The translations under genes and the position numbers were made by a program. A stretch of 64,000 bases of DNA from Paracoccaceae bacterium (GTDB taxonomy: Bacteria > Pseudomonadota > Alphaproteobacteria > Rhodobacterales > Rhodobacteraceae): positions 1 to 64,000 of the forward strand of contig WGNF01000007.1 of NCBI GenBank assembly GCA_016124615.1. The letters are read 5' to 3'. Each line of letters starts with the position of its first letter. Positions within the stretch are counted from its first letter, which is position 1. The notes under the pieces are model-generated. The model ran no database searches, was not told the DNA's origin, and saw only the letters and a list, made by a program, of their open reading frames with translations. This document shows positions 52,231 to 61,210 of the stretch, piece after piece.

Positions 52231-52501
52231 GTCGCGTTCACTCCGATAAGGTTGGTTCCCATCGGGCACCCGGAGGCGCCCATACCTACCCGTGCAATAT
52301 GGCAAGGCAGCCCAGCCTGTCGATGGCAGGGCCAGAATCTCGGCCGGTTCCCGCCCGTTTCGCTTGACCCGCGCACAGATCCGCCGACCGGGGCGGCTTG
52401 GGCGCGCGGCAGATCGGCAACGCCGGGCCCGCGCGTCGGGGCTGGACGCGGAACGCGGCGACGCGCAAGGTTCGCGCACCGAACCAGCCCCGAGATCGAG
52501 C

Positions 52502-53404
52502 ATGTCAGCCACCTCCCGAATGACCGCGCCGGATATTGCCCGGGCGGTCGGCGTCGCACTGATCTGGGGCATGGGTTTCGTCGTCGCCAAGGGCGGCACC
52601 GAGAATTTTCCGCCGATCCTGATGCAGGCGCTGCGCTTTGTCGTTACCTCGCTGGCGCTGGTGGCCTTCCTGCCGCGACCGCGGGGCAACCTGCGCTGGT
52701 TGCTGCTGGCGACCTTCGTCGGCGCCACCGTGCAATATGCGCTGACTTTTACCGGCCTGACCGGGCTTGGCGCCGGGCTCGCAGCGCTTGTCGTGCAGAC
52801 CGAAGTGCCGTTTCTCGTGCTTCTTGGCGCGCTGCTGCTAGGCGAGCGGCCGACCTATCGCAAATGGGCGGGCATCGCGATCGCCTTCGTCGGTGTGGCA
52901 GAGATTGCGGGGGTCGGGCAAATCCGCGGCTCGCTCGGTTCCATCCTGCTGGTGCTTGGCGGCGCGTTCACCTGGGCGCTGGGGCAGGTGATGGTGCGCA
53001 GGCTGCGTGGCCTTGACGGCCGCGCCGTCACCGGCTGGATCGCCGTGCTTGCGGTGCCGCAGTTGTTCCTGTGTTCGTTCCTGTTCGAAACCGGCCAGCG
53101 CGAGGCCCTGCTGTCGGCCGGACCACGGGTCTGGCTGACGGTGCTTTACCTTGGCCTGATCATGCAGGCGCTCGGCTATGCGTGGTGGAATGCGCTGCTG
53201 GTGCGCCACGAGGTCGGGCAGGTCGCGCCCTTCCTGCTGCTGCTGCCGGTCTTCACGGTGCTGGGCGGCATCGTGTTTCTGGGCGAACGGCTTGACCCCA
53301 CCCACCTTGTCGGCGGCGCCATCATCCTGGCCGGTGTGGCGCTGATCACCACCGACCGCCGCCGCCCCACCCCCATCGCGCCAGTGCAGACCCTGGCCGA
53401 ATGA
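52502..53404 (+). CDS. DMT-superfamily transporter (EamA type)
   Basis: A 300-aa membrane protein with ten hydrophobic helices in two EamA repeats (ARAVGVALIWGMGFVVAKGG; GSILLVLGGAFTWALGQVMV). The conserved GEXP-type turns read LLLGERPTYRKWAGIAIAFV and FLGERLDPTHLVGGAIILAG. Members export amino acids or other metabolites. Start at ATG 52502 (ATG 52520 also possible); the RBS is weak. A 271-bp gap upstream separates it from the divergent lipoprotein gene, in which I see no gene. Confidence 0.85.
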   Translation: MSATSRMTAPDIARAVGVALIWGMGFVVAKGGTENFPPILMQALRFVVTSLALVAFLPRPRGNLRWLLLATFVGATVQYALTFTGLTGLGAGLAALVVQTEVPFLVLLGALLLGERPTYRKWAGIAIAFVGVAEIAGVGQIRGSLGSILLVLGGAFTWALGQVMVRRLRGLDGRAVTGWIAVLAVPQLFLCSFLFETGQREALLSAGPRVWLTVLYLGLIMQALGYAWWNALLVRHEVGQVAPFLLLLPVFTVLGGIVFLGERLDPTHLVGGAIILAGVALITTDRRRPTPIAPVQTLAE

Positions 53405-53452
53405 CCGGCCGATGGCGCGGAAAAGTCCGGCATCGTTTTCAAAGAGTTGAAG

Positions 53453-53527
53453 TGGTGCCCGGGGGCGGAATTGAACCACCGACACGAGGATTTTCAATCC
53501 ACTGCTCTACCCCTGAGCTACCCGGGC
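53453..53527 (-). tRNA. tRNA-Phe (anticodon GAA)
   Basis: Minus strand: acceptor GCCCGGG pairs with CCCGGGC, followed by A73 and an encoded CCA (53455-53453). D-arm GCTCAGGGGTAGAGC, anticodon loop TTGAAAA with GAA, T-loop GGTTCAATTCC. 75 nt including CCA. Confidence 0.95.
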
Positions 53528-53627
53528 ACGGGTGGATCGCAGCGGCGATCCGGGTTGCGGTGTATTAGAAGAGCGGTCCGGCACTGTCCAGAGGGATTTG
53601 GCAAAAATCCCGCCGCGGCAGGGGCGG

Positions 53628-53813
53628 TCAGTGCGGGCGGCCGGGGCTGTCGTCGGGGCCGCCCTCGGGGGCGTCGTCGCGTTCTTCCAGCGCCTCGCCG
53701 GGAATGACGTAGCTGCCCTTCAGCCAGCGGCCAAGGTCGATGTCGGCGCAGCGGCGCGAACAGAACGGGCGGTACTTCGCCTCCGCCGGTTTGCCGCAAA
53801 TCGGGCAGCTCAT
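53628..53813 (-). CDS. yacG: DNA gyrase inhibitor YacG (zinc-ribbon)
   Basis: A 61-aa protein with the YacG zinc site [20 protein letters not shown] (C3, C6, C18, C22) followed by [20 protein letters not shown] and an acidic tail. The E. coli protein binds GyrB and inhibits supercoiling. It overlaps the RNase E/G-like gene by 4 bp and ends that operon, 100 bp from tRNA-Phe. Confidence 0.92.
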   Translation of the reverse strand: MSCPICGKPAEAKYRPFCSRRCADIDLGRWLKGSYVIPGEALEERDDAPEGGPDDSPGRPH

Positions 53814-54853
53814 GCCAGCGCATCCCGCAGCGGCAGCCGGTCGCGCTTGCGCTGCAATTCGTAGTTTCCAAGCGGGGTCCAGCCCGCCAGGCTCGACTCG
53901 GCGCCTTCGTGGCGGAAGGCGGCTTTCAGCACCTGATCCAGCGCGGCGCGGTCTTTCTTGGGCATCGGCGCGAAGTCGATTACCACCTGCCCGCCAAGGC
54001 CGCGCAGCCGCAACTGCCGTGGCAGGTCGCGGGCGGCGGCGATGTTGGCCTTGAGGCTCGCGGCGGGCGAGGTATCGGCGCCGGTGTTCACATCCACCGC
54101 GATCAGCGCGCGCGTCGGCTCGATCACCAGCGAGCCGCCCCCGGGCAGCGCGACGACCGGCGACAGCAACGCGTCGATCATTTCCACCACGCCAAGGTCG
54201 TTGAAGGCGCCGTCGCCCTCCATCACCTCGTCGGGCGCGGGTTCGGCCCAGTCGCGCCAGGCCGACAGGGCGGCATCGGGCGCATCCACCAGCAGCTCTG
54301 GCGGGCCGTCCAGATCGGCCAGCACGGCCTCGGCCAAGGCGCGAACCGAGGCGATATCGTCCGTCACCTCTTCCGGCGTGGCGGCGGCGGCGGCAGAGCG
54401 CACGATCAGCCCGAGGTCGGGCGCAGAGGCGACCATCGCCTCGGCGGCCACATCGCCCAGCCAGGCGCGCGTTTCCTCATCCCGGATGCTGCGCGAGATG
54501 TTCAGGCCCGGCGCGCCTGGGGTGACGATGGCGTGGCGGCTGCGGAACAACAGCCGCAGCGTCACCGGCAGCGCCTTGCCCGGCTCGGCCGGGCCGGTCA
54601 CCTGCACCAGCACGCGCTGGCCGGGGGCCAGACCCTGCGCCTGCTTCAGAAAACCCATCAGGCCGGGCAGTTTGACGAAGACGCCGCCCTGCCCCTTCAC
54701 CGGCCGGTCCACCACGGCGCGAAAGATCGCGCCCGGTCCAGGCGCCGCATTCTCGGGCGGGTCGATCAGCAGGTCTTCCAGCCGCCCGTCAACGATCAGC
54801 GCGGCCGCGCCATGCCCGGCGATCCGGTCGATGGCAACCACTCGGCCCTTCAT
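53810..54853 (-). CDS. Short ribonuclease E/G family protein
   Basis: A 347-aa RNase E/G-like protein, much shorter than RNase G (about 490 aa). An S1-like N-terminus ([20 protein letters not shown]), the 5'-sensor/RNase H region and the DNase I-like catalytic domain are present: metal-binding D254 in [10 protein letters not shown] and D293 in [10 protein letters not shown]. The sequence ends shortly after, without the Zn-link cysteines and small domain needed for tetramer formation in RNase E. It may act as monomer or dimer. The short form followed by yacG is, as far as I know, common in this family. Start ATG 54853 overlaps maf. Confidence 0.85.
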   Translation of the reverse strand: MKGRVVAIDRIAGHGAAALIVDGRLEDLLIDPPENAAPGPGAIFRAVVDRPVKGQGGVFVKLPGLMGFLKQAQGLAPGQRVLVQVTGPAEPGKALPVTLRLLFRSRHAIVTPGAPGLNISRSIRDEETRAWLGDVAAEAMVASAPDLGLIVRSAAAAATPEEVTDDIASVRALAEAVLADLDGPPELLVDAPDAALSAWRDWAEPAPDEVMEGDGAFNDLGVVEMIDALLSPVVALPGGGSLVIEPTRALIAVDVNTGADTSPAASLKANIAAARDLPRQLRLRGLGGQVVIDFAPMPKKDRAALDQVLKAAFRHEGAESSLAGWTPLGNYELQRKRDRLPLRDALA

Positions 54854-55428
54854 GCCTGCCCCCCATGCACGGGATAGCCCGCGGCCGTCAGCATCGCGGC
54901 GGTCTCCGCGACCGGCAGGCCGACCACGCCGGTGAAAGAGCCGGCAATCCACGGGATGAAGGCCCCGGCCCGGCCCTGAATGCCGTAAGCCCCGGCCTTG
55001 CCCCGCCATTCGTCGCTGGCGAGGTAGTCGTTCAGTTCGATATCCGAAAGCCGTTTCATCTTCACCGCCGTCACCACCTCACGTTGCCACAGCCGGTCGC
55101 CGCGTTTCACCGCCACCGCCGTGATCACCTGATGCCGCCGCCCGCCCAGGGCCACGAGGAACGCTGCCGCCTCGCCCGCGTCGCGCGGCTTGCCAAGGAT
55201 GCGGCGGCCCAGCGCCACGGTGGTATCGGCGCACAGCACGATATCCTCTGGCCCGGCTGCAATCGCCGCCGCCTTTTCGCGCGCCATGCGGGCGCAATAG
55301 GGGCGCGGCAACTCGTTCCGGGCAGGGTCTTCGTCGATGTCGGGGGCAAGGATCGCATCGGGGGTCACCCCGAGCTGCGCCAGAAGTTCCCTCCGGCGCG
55401 GGGAGGCAGAGCCGAGGATCAGCCTCAC
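54850..55428 (-). CDS. maf: Maf family nucleoside-triphosphate pyrophosphatase
   Basis: A 192-aa house-cleaning pyrophosphatase. The N-terminal signature [18 protein letters not shown], the catalytic-aspartate region [12 protein letters not shown] and [20 protein letters not shown] are present. Maf proteins hydrolyse non-canonical or (d)TTP/UTP nucleotides. It sits between infA and the RNase gene, overlapping both by 4 bp. Confidence 0.92.
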   Translation of the reverse strand: MRLILGSASPRRRELLAQLGVTPDAILAPDIDEDPARNELPRPYCARMAREKAAAIAAGPEDIVLCADTTVALGRRILGKPRDAGEAAAFLVALGGRRHQVITAVAVKRGDRLWQREVVTAVKMKRLSDIELNDYLASDEWRGKAGAYGIQGRAGAFIPWIAGSFTGVVGLPVAETAAMLTAAGYPVHGGQA

Positions 55429-55643
55429 TTGAAGCGGTAGTTGATGCGCCCCTTCGACAGGTCGTAGGGCGTCATTTCCACCTGTACCTTGTCGCCCGCC
55501 AGAACCCGGATGCGGTTCTTGCGCATCTTGCCTGCCATCGTCGCGATCAGTTCATGGCCGTTGTCCAGCTCGACCCTGAATGTCGCGTTCGGCAGGAGTT
55601 CCTTGACGACACCGGGAAATTCGAGCGTGTCTTCCTTGGCCAT
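55425..55643 (-). CDS. infA: Translation initiation factor IF-1
   Basis: A 72-aa S1/OB-fold protein: [40 protein letters not shown] and a C-terminal [12 protein letters not shown], matching bacterial IF-1 in length and motifs. First gene of infA-maf-RNase-yacG. ATG 55643 chosen by homology; the open frame extends 7 codons upstream. Confidence 0.97.
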   Translation of the reverse strand: MAKEDTLEFPGVVKELLPNATFRVELDNGHELIATMAGKMRKNRIRVLAGDKVQVEMTPYDLSKGRINYRFK

Positions 55644-55868
55644 GGTCACTCCGTCTTGGATCACCCGCAGACGTCGCGGGCGCGCACTAAATGCTCCTGA
55701 AAGATGCGCGTTTCAAGGCCAAAGTGCCGGATGCGACCAAGCCGCATCCGGACAGCGCCACGGCACATTCCCGTCATCCTTCCCACGGCGCGGTTGCGCA
55801 TATGGGCGGAACGGTTCCAGACTGGCCCCGGCCCGCACCGGACGGGCACATCCCCGAGGAGGACGACA

Positions 55869-56177
55869 ATGGCAAAGCTGGTTGCGATGTACAAGCATCC
55901 GAAGGACACCGCCGCATTCGACGCCTACTACATGTCAAAGCATCTGCCGCTGGCCAAGACGGTCCCTGGCCTGCGCGGCTACGACATTTCGACCGGCCCG
56001 GTGGCCGCGCCCGGCGGCGATAGCGGCTATTATCTGATCGCCACGCTGCACTTCGACTCGCTCGCCGTGATCGAGGCGGCGCTTGGCTCGCCCGAGGGGC
56101 AGGCGACGGCGGGCGATCTTGCCAACTTCGCCGATGGCGGCGTCGAGATCGTGATGTTCGACGCCAAAGACGTCTGA
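55869..56177 (+). CDS. EthD-family protein
   Basis: A 102-aa ferredoxin-like dimeric alpha-beta-barrel protein: KLVAMYKHPKDTAAFDAYYM, SKHLPLAKTVPGLRGYDIST. The H-x-P-L-A-K pattern is typical of EthD-domain proteins, first linked to ethyl tert-butyl ether degradation but of unknown role in most bacteria. ATG 55869 has GAGGAGG upstream. It is the only plus-strand gene inside the otherwise minus-strand murA-to-yacG block, so it may be a later insertion. Confidence 0.85.
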   Translation: MAKLVAMYKHPKDTAAFDAYYMSKHLPLAKTVPGLRGYDISTGPVAAPGGDSGYYLIATLHFDSLAVIEAALGSPEGQATAGDLANFADGGVEIVMFDAKDV

Positions 56178-56190
56178 ACCGCCCGCCGGC

Positions 56191-56646
56191 TCAGGCCGCC
56201 GAGGGCGGCCCGAACCGCGCCTCGATCCGGGCGATGATCTGGTCGCGGGTCTGCCGGTAAGAGGCAAGTTTGGCCTCGCGCGTTTCGCCAAGGCCGGTCG
56301 GGTCGAGGATCGGCCAATATTCCACCTCGAGGTGGAAATAGCGGGTGAACTCCAGCGCCATGCGCTGGCTGGCGGGCGACAGGGCGACGATCAGGTCGAA
56401 CCCCGACAAATCGTCGCCCCATTGCTTCATCTCTTCGAAACTGCGCGACCGGTGGCGGGCCAGTTCCACCCCGATCTCGTGGCAGACCGCCACCGCGAAA
56501 CTGTCGATCTCCATATCGTTCTTGACGCCCGCCGACTGCACATAGGCGGCATGACCGTGGAACTTCTTCATCAGCCCTTCCGCCATTGGCGAGCGCACGG
56601 CGTTGTGGTCGCAGCAGAACAGCACCGATGAGGGAAGCTTGCCCAA
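56191..56646 (-). CDS. Low-molecular-weight phosphotyrosine phosphatase-like protein
   Basis: A 151-aa protein with the CX5R loop CDHNAVRS (C12, R18) at the N-terminus and a DP motif (WPILDPTGLG) that supplies the general acid. The loop is closer to the arsenate-reductase/LMW-PTP group of alphaproteobacteria than to classical PTPs. Possible roles: protein-tyrosine dephosphorylation or arsenate reduction. It follows the UPF0262 gene by 6 bp. Confidence 0.85.
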   Translation of the reverse strand: MGKLPSSVLFCCDHNAVRSPMAEGLMKKFHGHAAYVQSAGVKNDMEIDSFAVAVCHEIGVELARHRSRSFEEMKQWGDDLSGFDLIVALSPASQRMALEFTRYFHLEVEYWPILDPTGLGETREAKLASYRQTRDQIIARIEARFGPPSAA

Positions 56647-56652
56647 GATGGA

Positions 56653-57132
56653 TCAGCCCCAGTGCAGGACGCAGATCAATGTGAAAAGTCGCCGGGCGGT
56701 GTCGATGTCCACCACCGCCTTGCCGTCCAGCCGTTCCTGCAACACCCGCGCGCCCTCGTTGTGGATGCCGCGCCGGGCCATGTCGATCGCTTCGATCTGG
56801 CTGGGCGGCAGGCGCTTGACCGCCTCGAAGTAACTTTCGCAGATCTGGAAATAGTCCTTCACCACCTGCCGGAACGGCCCCAGCGACAGATGGAACGCCC
56901 CCACCCGCTCTTTGGCCTCGGTCGCGATCTCGAACACCAGCCGCCCCTCGCGGATGGCAAGGTCAAGCCGGTATGGCCCGGCCGGGATGGCCCGATCCTC
57001 GCGCGGCGGCAGCGCGAAAGAGTTGTCTTCCAGCAGATCGAAGATCGCGACCTTGCGTTCCTGCTCGATCTGCGGCGTCGGCGGAACAAGGCCGGTATCG
57101 TCGATGGCGATATGACAGATGCGGTCGGTCAT
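56653..57132 (-). CDS. UPF0262 family protein
   Basis: A 159-aa alphaproteobacterial protein of unknown function: IAIDDTGLVPPTPQIEQERK, VAIFDLLEDNSFALP and SLGPFRQVVKDYFQICESYF, ending RRLFTLICVLHWG. It overlaps hisD by 4 bp and is followed closely by the phosphatase gene, the standard order in this family of bacteria. Confidence 0.9.
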   Translation of the reverse strand: MTDRICHIAIDDTGLVPPTPQIEQERKVAIFDLLEDNSFALPPREDRAIPAGPYRLDLAIREGRLVFEIATEAKERVGAFHLSLGPFRQVVKDYFQICESYFEAVKRLPPSQIEAIDMARRGIHNEGARVLQERLDGKAVVDIDTARRLFTLICVLHWG

Positions 57133-58442
57133 TGCCCGCCCTCCCGGTTCAGCCGGTCGAGCCGCGCACGCACGCTCAGCCCATGCGCCTCAAGACTTTC
57201 CGAGATCGCCAGCCGTTCCGCCGCAGGCCCGATGGCGGCCAGCGCCGCGGGGCTCATGCGGGCCAGCGTGGTGCGCTTGAGAAAATCCATCACCGAAAGC
57301 CCGGATGAAAACCGGGCCGAGCGCGCCGTCGGCAGCACATGGTTCGGCCCGCCGACATAATCGCCGATCGCCTCCGGCGTCCAGGCGCCAAGGAAGATCG
57401 CGCCGGCATGGGTGATCCGCCCGGCCAGCGCCTCGGGGTCGGCCACGCAAAGCTCCAGATGCTCCGGCGCCACCCGGTTCGACAGTTCCGCCGCCTCGGC
57501 CAGATCGCGCACCACGATCACCGCGCCATAGTCGCGCCAGCTGGCGCCGGCGATGGCGCGCCGTGCCAGCGTTTCCAGCCGCGCCTCGACGGCCGCGACG
57601 ACGGCATGGGCAAATTTCGCGTCGGTCGTGATCAGGATCGCCTGCGCGCTTTCGTCATGTTCCGCCTGACTCAACAGGTCCAGCGCCACCCAGTCGGGAT
57701 CGTTGTCGGCATCGGCGATCACCAGAATCTCCGACGGACCGGCAATCATGTCGATGCCAACACGCCCGAACACCCGCCGCTTGGCCGCCGCCACATAGGC
57801 GTTGCCCGGCCCGGTGATCTTATCCACCGGCGCGATCGTCTCGGTGCCGTAGGCCAGCGCCGCAATCGCCTGTGCGCCGCCGATGCGGTAGACCGTCTCG
57901 ACCCCGGCGAGCCGCGCCGCCAGCAGCACCAGCGGATTGGCCACACCATCAGGCGTCGGCGCACAGATCACCAGCCGCTCCACCCCCGCCACCCGCGCCG
58001 GAATCGCGTTCATCAAGACCGAGGACGGATAGGACGCCAGCCCCCCGGGCACATAAAGCCCGGCGGCCGAAACCGGCGTCCAGCGCCAGCCAAGGCTCGC
58101 GCCCTCGGGGTCGGTCCAGCGCTGATCGTCCGGCATCTGGCGGACGTGATAGGCCCGGATCCGTTCGGCCGCGAGTTCCAGCGCCGCGCGGTCCTCGGCG
58201 CTGACTTTCGCGCATTCCGCCTCGATCTCGGCCGCCGAAAAGGCCAGTGTCGCGGGCGTCAGTTCCAGCCGGTCAAAGCGCGTTGTCAGCTCGATCACCG
58301 CCGCATCGCCGCGTGCGCGCACGTCGGCGATGATCCCGGCCACCGCCGCATCCACATCCGGCGCGTCCTCGCGCTTCATCGCCAGCAGAGCGCGGAAGGC
58401 GGTCTCGAAGCCGGTCTCGGCGGCGGTAAGGAAAACGGGCAT
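57129..58442 (-). CDS. hisD: Histidinol dehydrogenase
   Basis: A 437-aa zinc enzyme that oxidises L-histidinol to histidine using two NAD. Motifs include GWRWTPVSAAGLYVPGGLAS, IGGAQAIAALAYGTETI, DMIAGPSEILVIADADNDP, DLLSQAEHDESAQAILIT and the catalytic ELSNRVAPEHLEL glutamate-histidine pair. Start ATG 58442 (MPVFLTAAETGF) has AGGAG upstream. It lies between DUF2948 and UPF0262 in the murA operon. Confidence 0.95.
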   Translation of the reverse strand: MPVFLTAAETGFETAFRALLAMKREDAPDVDAAVAGIIADVRARGDAAVIELTTRFDRLELTPATLAFSAAEIEAECAKVSAEDRAALELAAERIRAYHVRQMPDDQRWTDPEGASLGWRWTPVSAAGLYVPGGLASYPSSVLMNAIPARVAGVERLVICAPTPDGVANPLVLLAARLAGVETVYRIGGAQAIAALAYGTETIAPVDKITGPGNAYVAAAKRRVFGRVGIDMIAGPSEILVIADADNDPDWVALDLLSQAEHDESAQAILITTDAKFAHAVVAAVEARLETLARRAIAGASWRDYGAVIVVRDLAEAAELSNRVAPEHLELCVADPEALAGRITHAGAIFLGAWTPEAIGDYVGGPNHVLPTARSARFSSGLSVMDFLKRTTLARMSPAALAAIGPAAERLAISESLEAHGLSVRARLDRLNREGGQ

Positions 58443-58520
58443 CGGCGGCACTCCTGACACGGGTGTTGCATACCCTGCCCGCCCCGCCGTCGCAACCGCG
58501 CCCCGTGCGGGTGCGGGCGC

Positions 58521-58580
58521 GCATTCACATTGGCCCAAATATCCTGGGGGAGGCCGAAGGCCGGGGGCAAAGCCCCCTCT
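58521..58580 (+). repeat. Dispersed AAATAT/GGGGGC hairpin element, copy E
   Basis: Contains cacattggcccaaatatcct, then a hairpin GGGGGC (58563-58568), loop AAA, GCCCCC (58572-58577) followed by TCTT. It lies between the DUF2948 stop (58589) and the hisD start (58442). Confidence 0.6.
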
Positions 58581-58588
58581 TGCCTGCG

Positions 58589-59065
58589 TTATTCCGGGTG
58601 TTCCGGCGCCCGGTGCGCAGGCGCCGCATAGGGGCGTGTGACGTCTTTCAGCGTCACGTCCAGCGCCTCCACCTCCAGCGCCACGGCGCCGTCGCCCGCC
58701 AGCGTCAACAGCACCCGGCCGGTGCCATCCGGGCCGGGCGCGAAGCTCAGATCCAGCAGCGACAGCACCATATCGCGGTCGGCCCGGTCGATGCCCTGCG
58801 TGGTCACCCGCGTCACCTCGCCCACCACCAGCAGCGCGCGCACCCGTTCATAAGCGCGCCCCGCCCGGTCGGCGGCATCGCGGTCTTCCCAGCGGAACCG
58901 GTTCAGCAGCAGCGCGAACCGCCTCAGCTTGGGTTGCCAGCGCATTTCGGTGACCGGAAAAACCGCGTCCTGCACCAGCGCCGCGATCACCGTCAGGTCG
59001 TCCGGCTCCAGCGCCGCCAGATACAGCGGCGCCTCCTGCCCGTCCTCGAACCGCGCATCCGCCAT
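58589..59065 (-). CDS. DUF2948 family protein
   Basis: A 158-aa protein of unknown function, conserved next to murA in Rhodobacteraceae: DGQEAPLYLAALEPDDLTVI, FPVTEMRWQPKLRRFALLLN, then a beta-rich C-terminus (GRVLLTLAGDGAVALEVEAL). ATG 59065 overlaps the murA stop (TGATG), indicating coupling. Confidence 0.88.
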   Translation of the reverse strand: MADARFEDGQEAPLYLAALEPDDLTVIAALVQDAVFPVTEMRWQPKLRRFALLLNRFRWEDRDAADRAGRAYERVRALLVVGEVTRVTTQGIDRADRDMVLSLLDLSFAPGPDGTGRVLLTLAGDGAVALEVEALDVTLKDVTRPYAAPAHRAPEHPE

Positions 59066-60330
59066 CAGCTGCTCACCCGTTCGATCGAGGCGCCACAAGC
59101 GCCCAGTTTTTCCTCGACCCGCTCATAGCCGCGGTCGAGGTGATAAACCCGGCTGACCACGGTTTCGCCCTCGGCCGCGAGGGCCGCGAGGATCAGCGAC
59201 ACCGAGGCGCGCAGGTCGGTGGCCATCACGCGGGCGCCGCGCAGCTTCTCGACGCCGGTCACCGTGGCCTGCCCGCCGTGCACGTCGATCTTCGCACCCA
59301 TCCGGATCAGTTCGGGCGCATGCATGAAACGGTTCTCGAAAATCCGTTCCTCCAGCACGCTCACCCCCTCGGCGGTGCAGAGCAGCGCCATCATCTGCGC
59401 CTGCAGATCGGTCGGAAAACCGGGGAACGGCGCGGTGATCACGTCGACGGCGTTCACCCGGCCGTTCTTGCGTTTCACCTTCAGCCCGCGTTCGGTCTCG
59501 GACACCGAAATACCGGCCGCGTCGAGCTTTTCGCAAAAGGCGCCGACAAGGTCGATCCGGCCGCCGAGAAACTCCACCTCGCCGCCACAGATCGCCGGGG
59601 CCAGCATGTAGGTGCCCAGCTCGATCCGGTCGGTGACCACCGGATGCGTCGTGCCGGTCAACCGGTCCACGCCCTCGATGGTGATCGTTGATGTCCCCTC
59701 GCCCTCGATCCGCGCGCCCATCTTGCGCAGACAGCGGGCCAGATCGACGATCTCGGGCTCGCGCGCGGCGTTGCGCAACTCGGTCGTGCCCTTGGCCAGC
59801 GTCGCCGCCATCAGCGCGTTTTCCGTGGCGCCGACCGAGACCAGCGGGAAATCGAACACCGCACCCTTCAGGCCGCCCTTGGCCTCGGCATAGACATAGC
59901 CGTCGCGCAGTTCCAGCGTGGCGCCCAGCGCCTCCATCGCCTTCAGGTGCAAATCCACCGGCCGCGCCCCGATGGCGCAGCCGCCCGGCAGCGACACCAC
60001 CGCCCGCCCCGCCCGGGCCAGCATCGGCCCGAGCACCAGGAACGAGGCGCGCATCTTGCGCACGATGTCATAATCGGCGGTCAGGTTGCTCAGGTCGTGC
60101 GACGACATCGCCAGCACCTTGCCATCCTGCAGGCTGGTCACCTCGGCCCCCAGCGATTGCAGAAGCTGCGTCATCGTCTTGATGTCGCTCAGCCGCGGCG
60201 CGTTGGTCAGCGTCAGCGGCTCGTCGCTCAACAATGTCGCGGGCATCAGCGCCAGACAGGCGTTCTTCGCCCCGGCAATCGGAATCACCCCGTTCAGCTC
60301 TGCGCCACCGCGCACCAGTATCGAATCCAT
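59065..60330 (-). CDS. murA: UDP-N-acetylglucosamine 1-carboxyvinyltransferase
   Basis: A 421-aa enzyme for the first committed step of peptidoglycan synthesis, transferring enolpyruvate from PEP to UDP-GlcNAc. N-terminal [20 protein letters not shown], catalytic cysteine C118 in [20 protein letters not shown] (the fosfomycin target, present here), and [18 protein letters not shown] in the C-terminal half. It heads the conserved block, preceded by a 54-aa gene 9 bp upstream. Confidence 0.97.
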   Translation of the reverse strand: MDSILVRGGAELNGVIPIAGAKNACLALMPATLLSDEPLTLTNAPRLSDIKTMTQLLQSLGAEVTSLQDGKVLAMSSHDLSNLTADYDIVRKMRASFLVLGPMLARAGRAVVSLPGGCAIGARPVDLHLKAMEALGATLELRDGYVYAEAKGGLKGAVFDFPLVSVGATENALMAATLAKGTTELRNAAREPEIVDLARCLRKMGARIEGEGTSTITIEGVDRLTGTTHPVVTDRIELGTYMLAPAICGGEVEFLGGRIDLVGAFCEKLDAAGISVSETERGLKVKRKNGRVNAVDVITAPFPGFPTDLQAQMMALLCTAEGVSVLEERIFENRFMHAPELIRMGAKIDVHGGQATVTGVEKLRGARVMATDLRASVSLILAALAAEGETVVSRVYHLDRGYERVEEKLGACGASIERVSS

Positions 60331-60339
60331 CGGCCTGCC

Positions 60340-60504
60340 CTACTCTTCTTTGTTCTCGCCGGTGTCGTCCCCCGGCGCGTCCTGCCGCGCCCGCGCTTGC
60401 GCCTTGCGCCGCGCGATGTTCGCCTTCAGCGCCGCCTTCAGCCGCGCATCCCGGCTGGTCTCGGCGCGCGGCGCGGCGGCCGGTTTCGGGGGCGTCCTGT
60501 CCAT
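60340..60504 (-). CDS. Small basic conserved protein upstream of murA (54 aa)
   Basis: Minus-strand frame from ATG 60504 to TAG 60342-60340: MDRTPPKPAAAPRAETSRDA then RLKAALKANIARRKAQARAR and an acidic end DDTGENKEE. A proline/alanine-rich start and a strongly basic helix suggest nucleic-acid or membrane association; no known domain. I recall similar short genes directly ahead of murA in this family, and the 9-bp gap implies co-transcription. Confidence 0.65.
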   Translation of the reverse strand: MDRTPPKPAAAPRAETSRDARLKAALKANIARRKAQARARQDAPGDDTGENKEE

Positions 60505-60592
60505 GCGCCCTCTCTACCCCACCCGGCGCGGAGGGTCCATATTGCGCTTGCGTCCCGCAACCTTTCCGTCTAATCAGCCGCCCACAACGGAC

Positions 60593-60667
60593 GCTGCAGT
60601 AGCTCAGTGGTAGAGCACACCCTTGGTAAGGGTGAGGTCGAGAGTTCAATCCTCTCTTGCAGCACCA
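60593..60667 (+). tRNA. tRNA-Thr (anticodon GGT)
   Basis: Acceptor GCTGCAG pairs with TTGCAGC (one wobble-type mismatch at the end of the stem), D-arm GCTCAGTGGTAGAGC, anticodon loop TTGGTAA with GGT, T-arm GAGAGTTCAATCCTCTC, encoded CCA at 60665-60667. Length 75 nt. Confidence 0.93.
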
Positions 60668-60680
60668 CCTATCCCCTTGA
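60663..60680 (+). repeat. Direct repeat at tRNA-Thr 3' end (putative att-like copy 1)
   Basis: CACCACCTATCCCCTTGA, starting in the tRNA 3' end. CACCACTATCCCCTTGA recurs at 62628-62644 (one base missing), and a second block, TTGCAAAGAGAG here and TTGCAAGAGAG there, follows both in the same order. This could mark the ends of an old integration or a local duplication. Confidence 0.45.
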
Positions 60681-61210
60681 TTGCAAAGAGAGCCCTGGCC
60701 CCATTGGGGTTTGTTCAACTCCTTGTTCCAGAACGAGGTTGGCGATTGGGCCAAGCGGCGTCATGGGAAGGCGAAGGATGGTCGGTTCGACGCGCGTATC
60801 GCCGTTCCGAAGCCGCTTGTGGTGCGCCAGCGCCGCGCGGGGCCTCTCGCCGCGGGCCGCGACCGGGCGACCGTACTTGCGGGGTGGTGGGGCTTCGGGC
60901 CCAAGGCCGTAGCTCGTGCAGGCTCGTGGCCATCGCGATCATGATTGCTTCGACCGAAAGCATGGGCGTGCCCCAGACGTCTTGAAGTCTCTCCTCGCAA
61001 CCTCTGCATCGTGACGGCCGGGCTCCCGGGAGCCTTGCGCCCGGATGTGCCACGGGTGGCAGTGATCACGGTTGCGTGATCGTCCGATGCTCCCTACCGT
61101 TTGCCCCGGCCGCTGCCCTGACGGGGTCGGCCCTGAATCATATTGACCGACGATATCTCCGGAAATCTGGGCCGACCTGCATCGGCCACACTCCCGAAAG
61201 GTTCCATTTC
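60681..61210. other. 530-bp stretch without a recognisable gene
   Basis: Open frames exist on both strands but none has a convincing RBS, composition or recognisable protein. The sequence has the look of decayed coding DNA: a plus-strand frame near 60740-60940 and a minus-strand frame starting near 60990 both peter out. It lies just after tRNA-Thr, a typical spot for integration scars. Confidence 0.4.

Noticed and set aside
60700-61070. Overlapping open frames on both strands after tRNA-Thr
   Set aside because: No ribosome-binding site, no recognisable protein and inconsistent codon use; treated as decayed or non-coding DNA.
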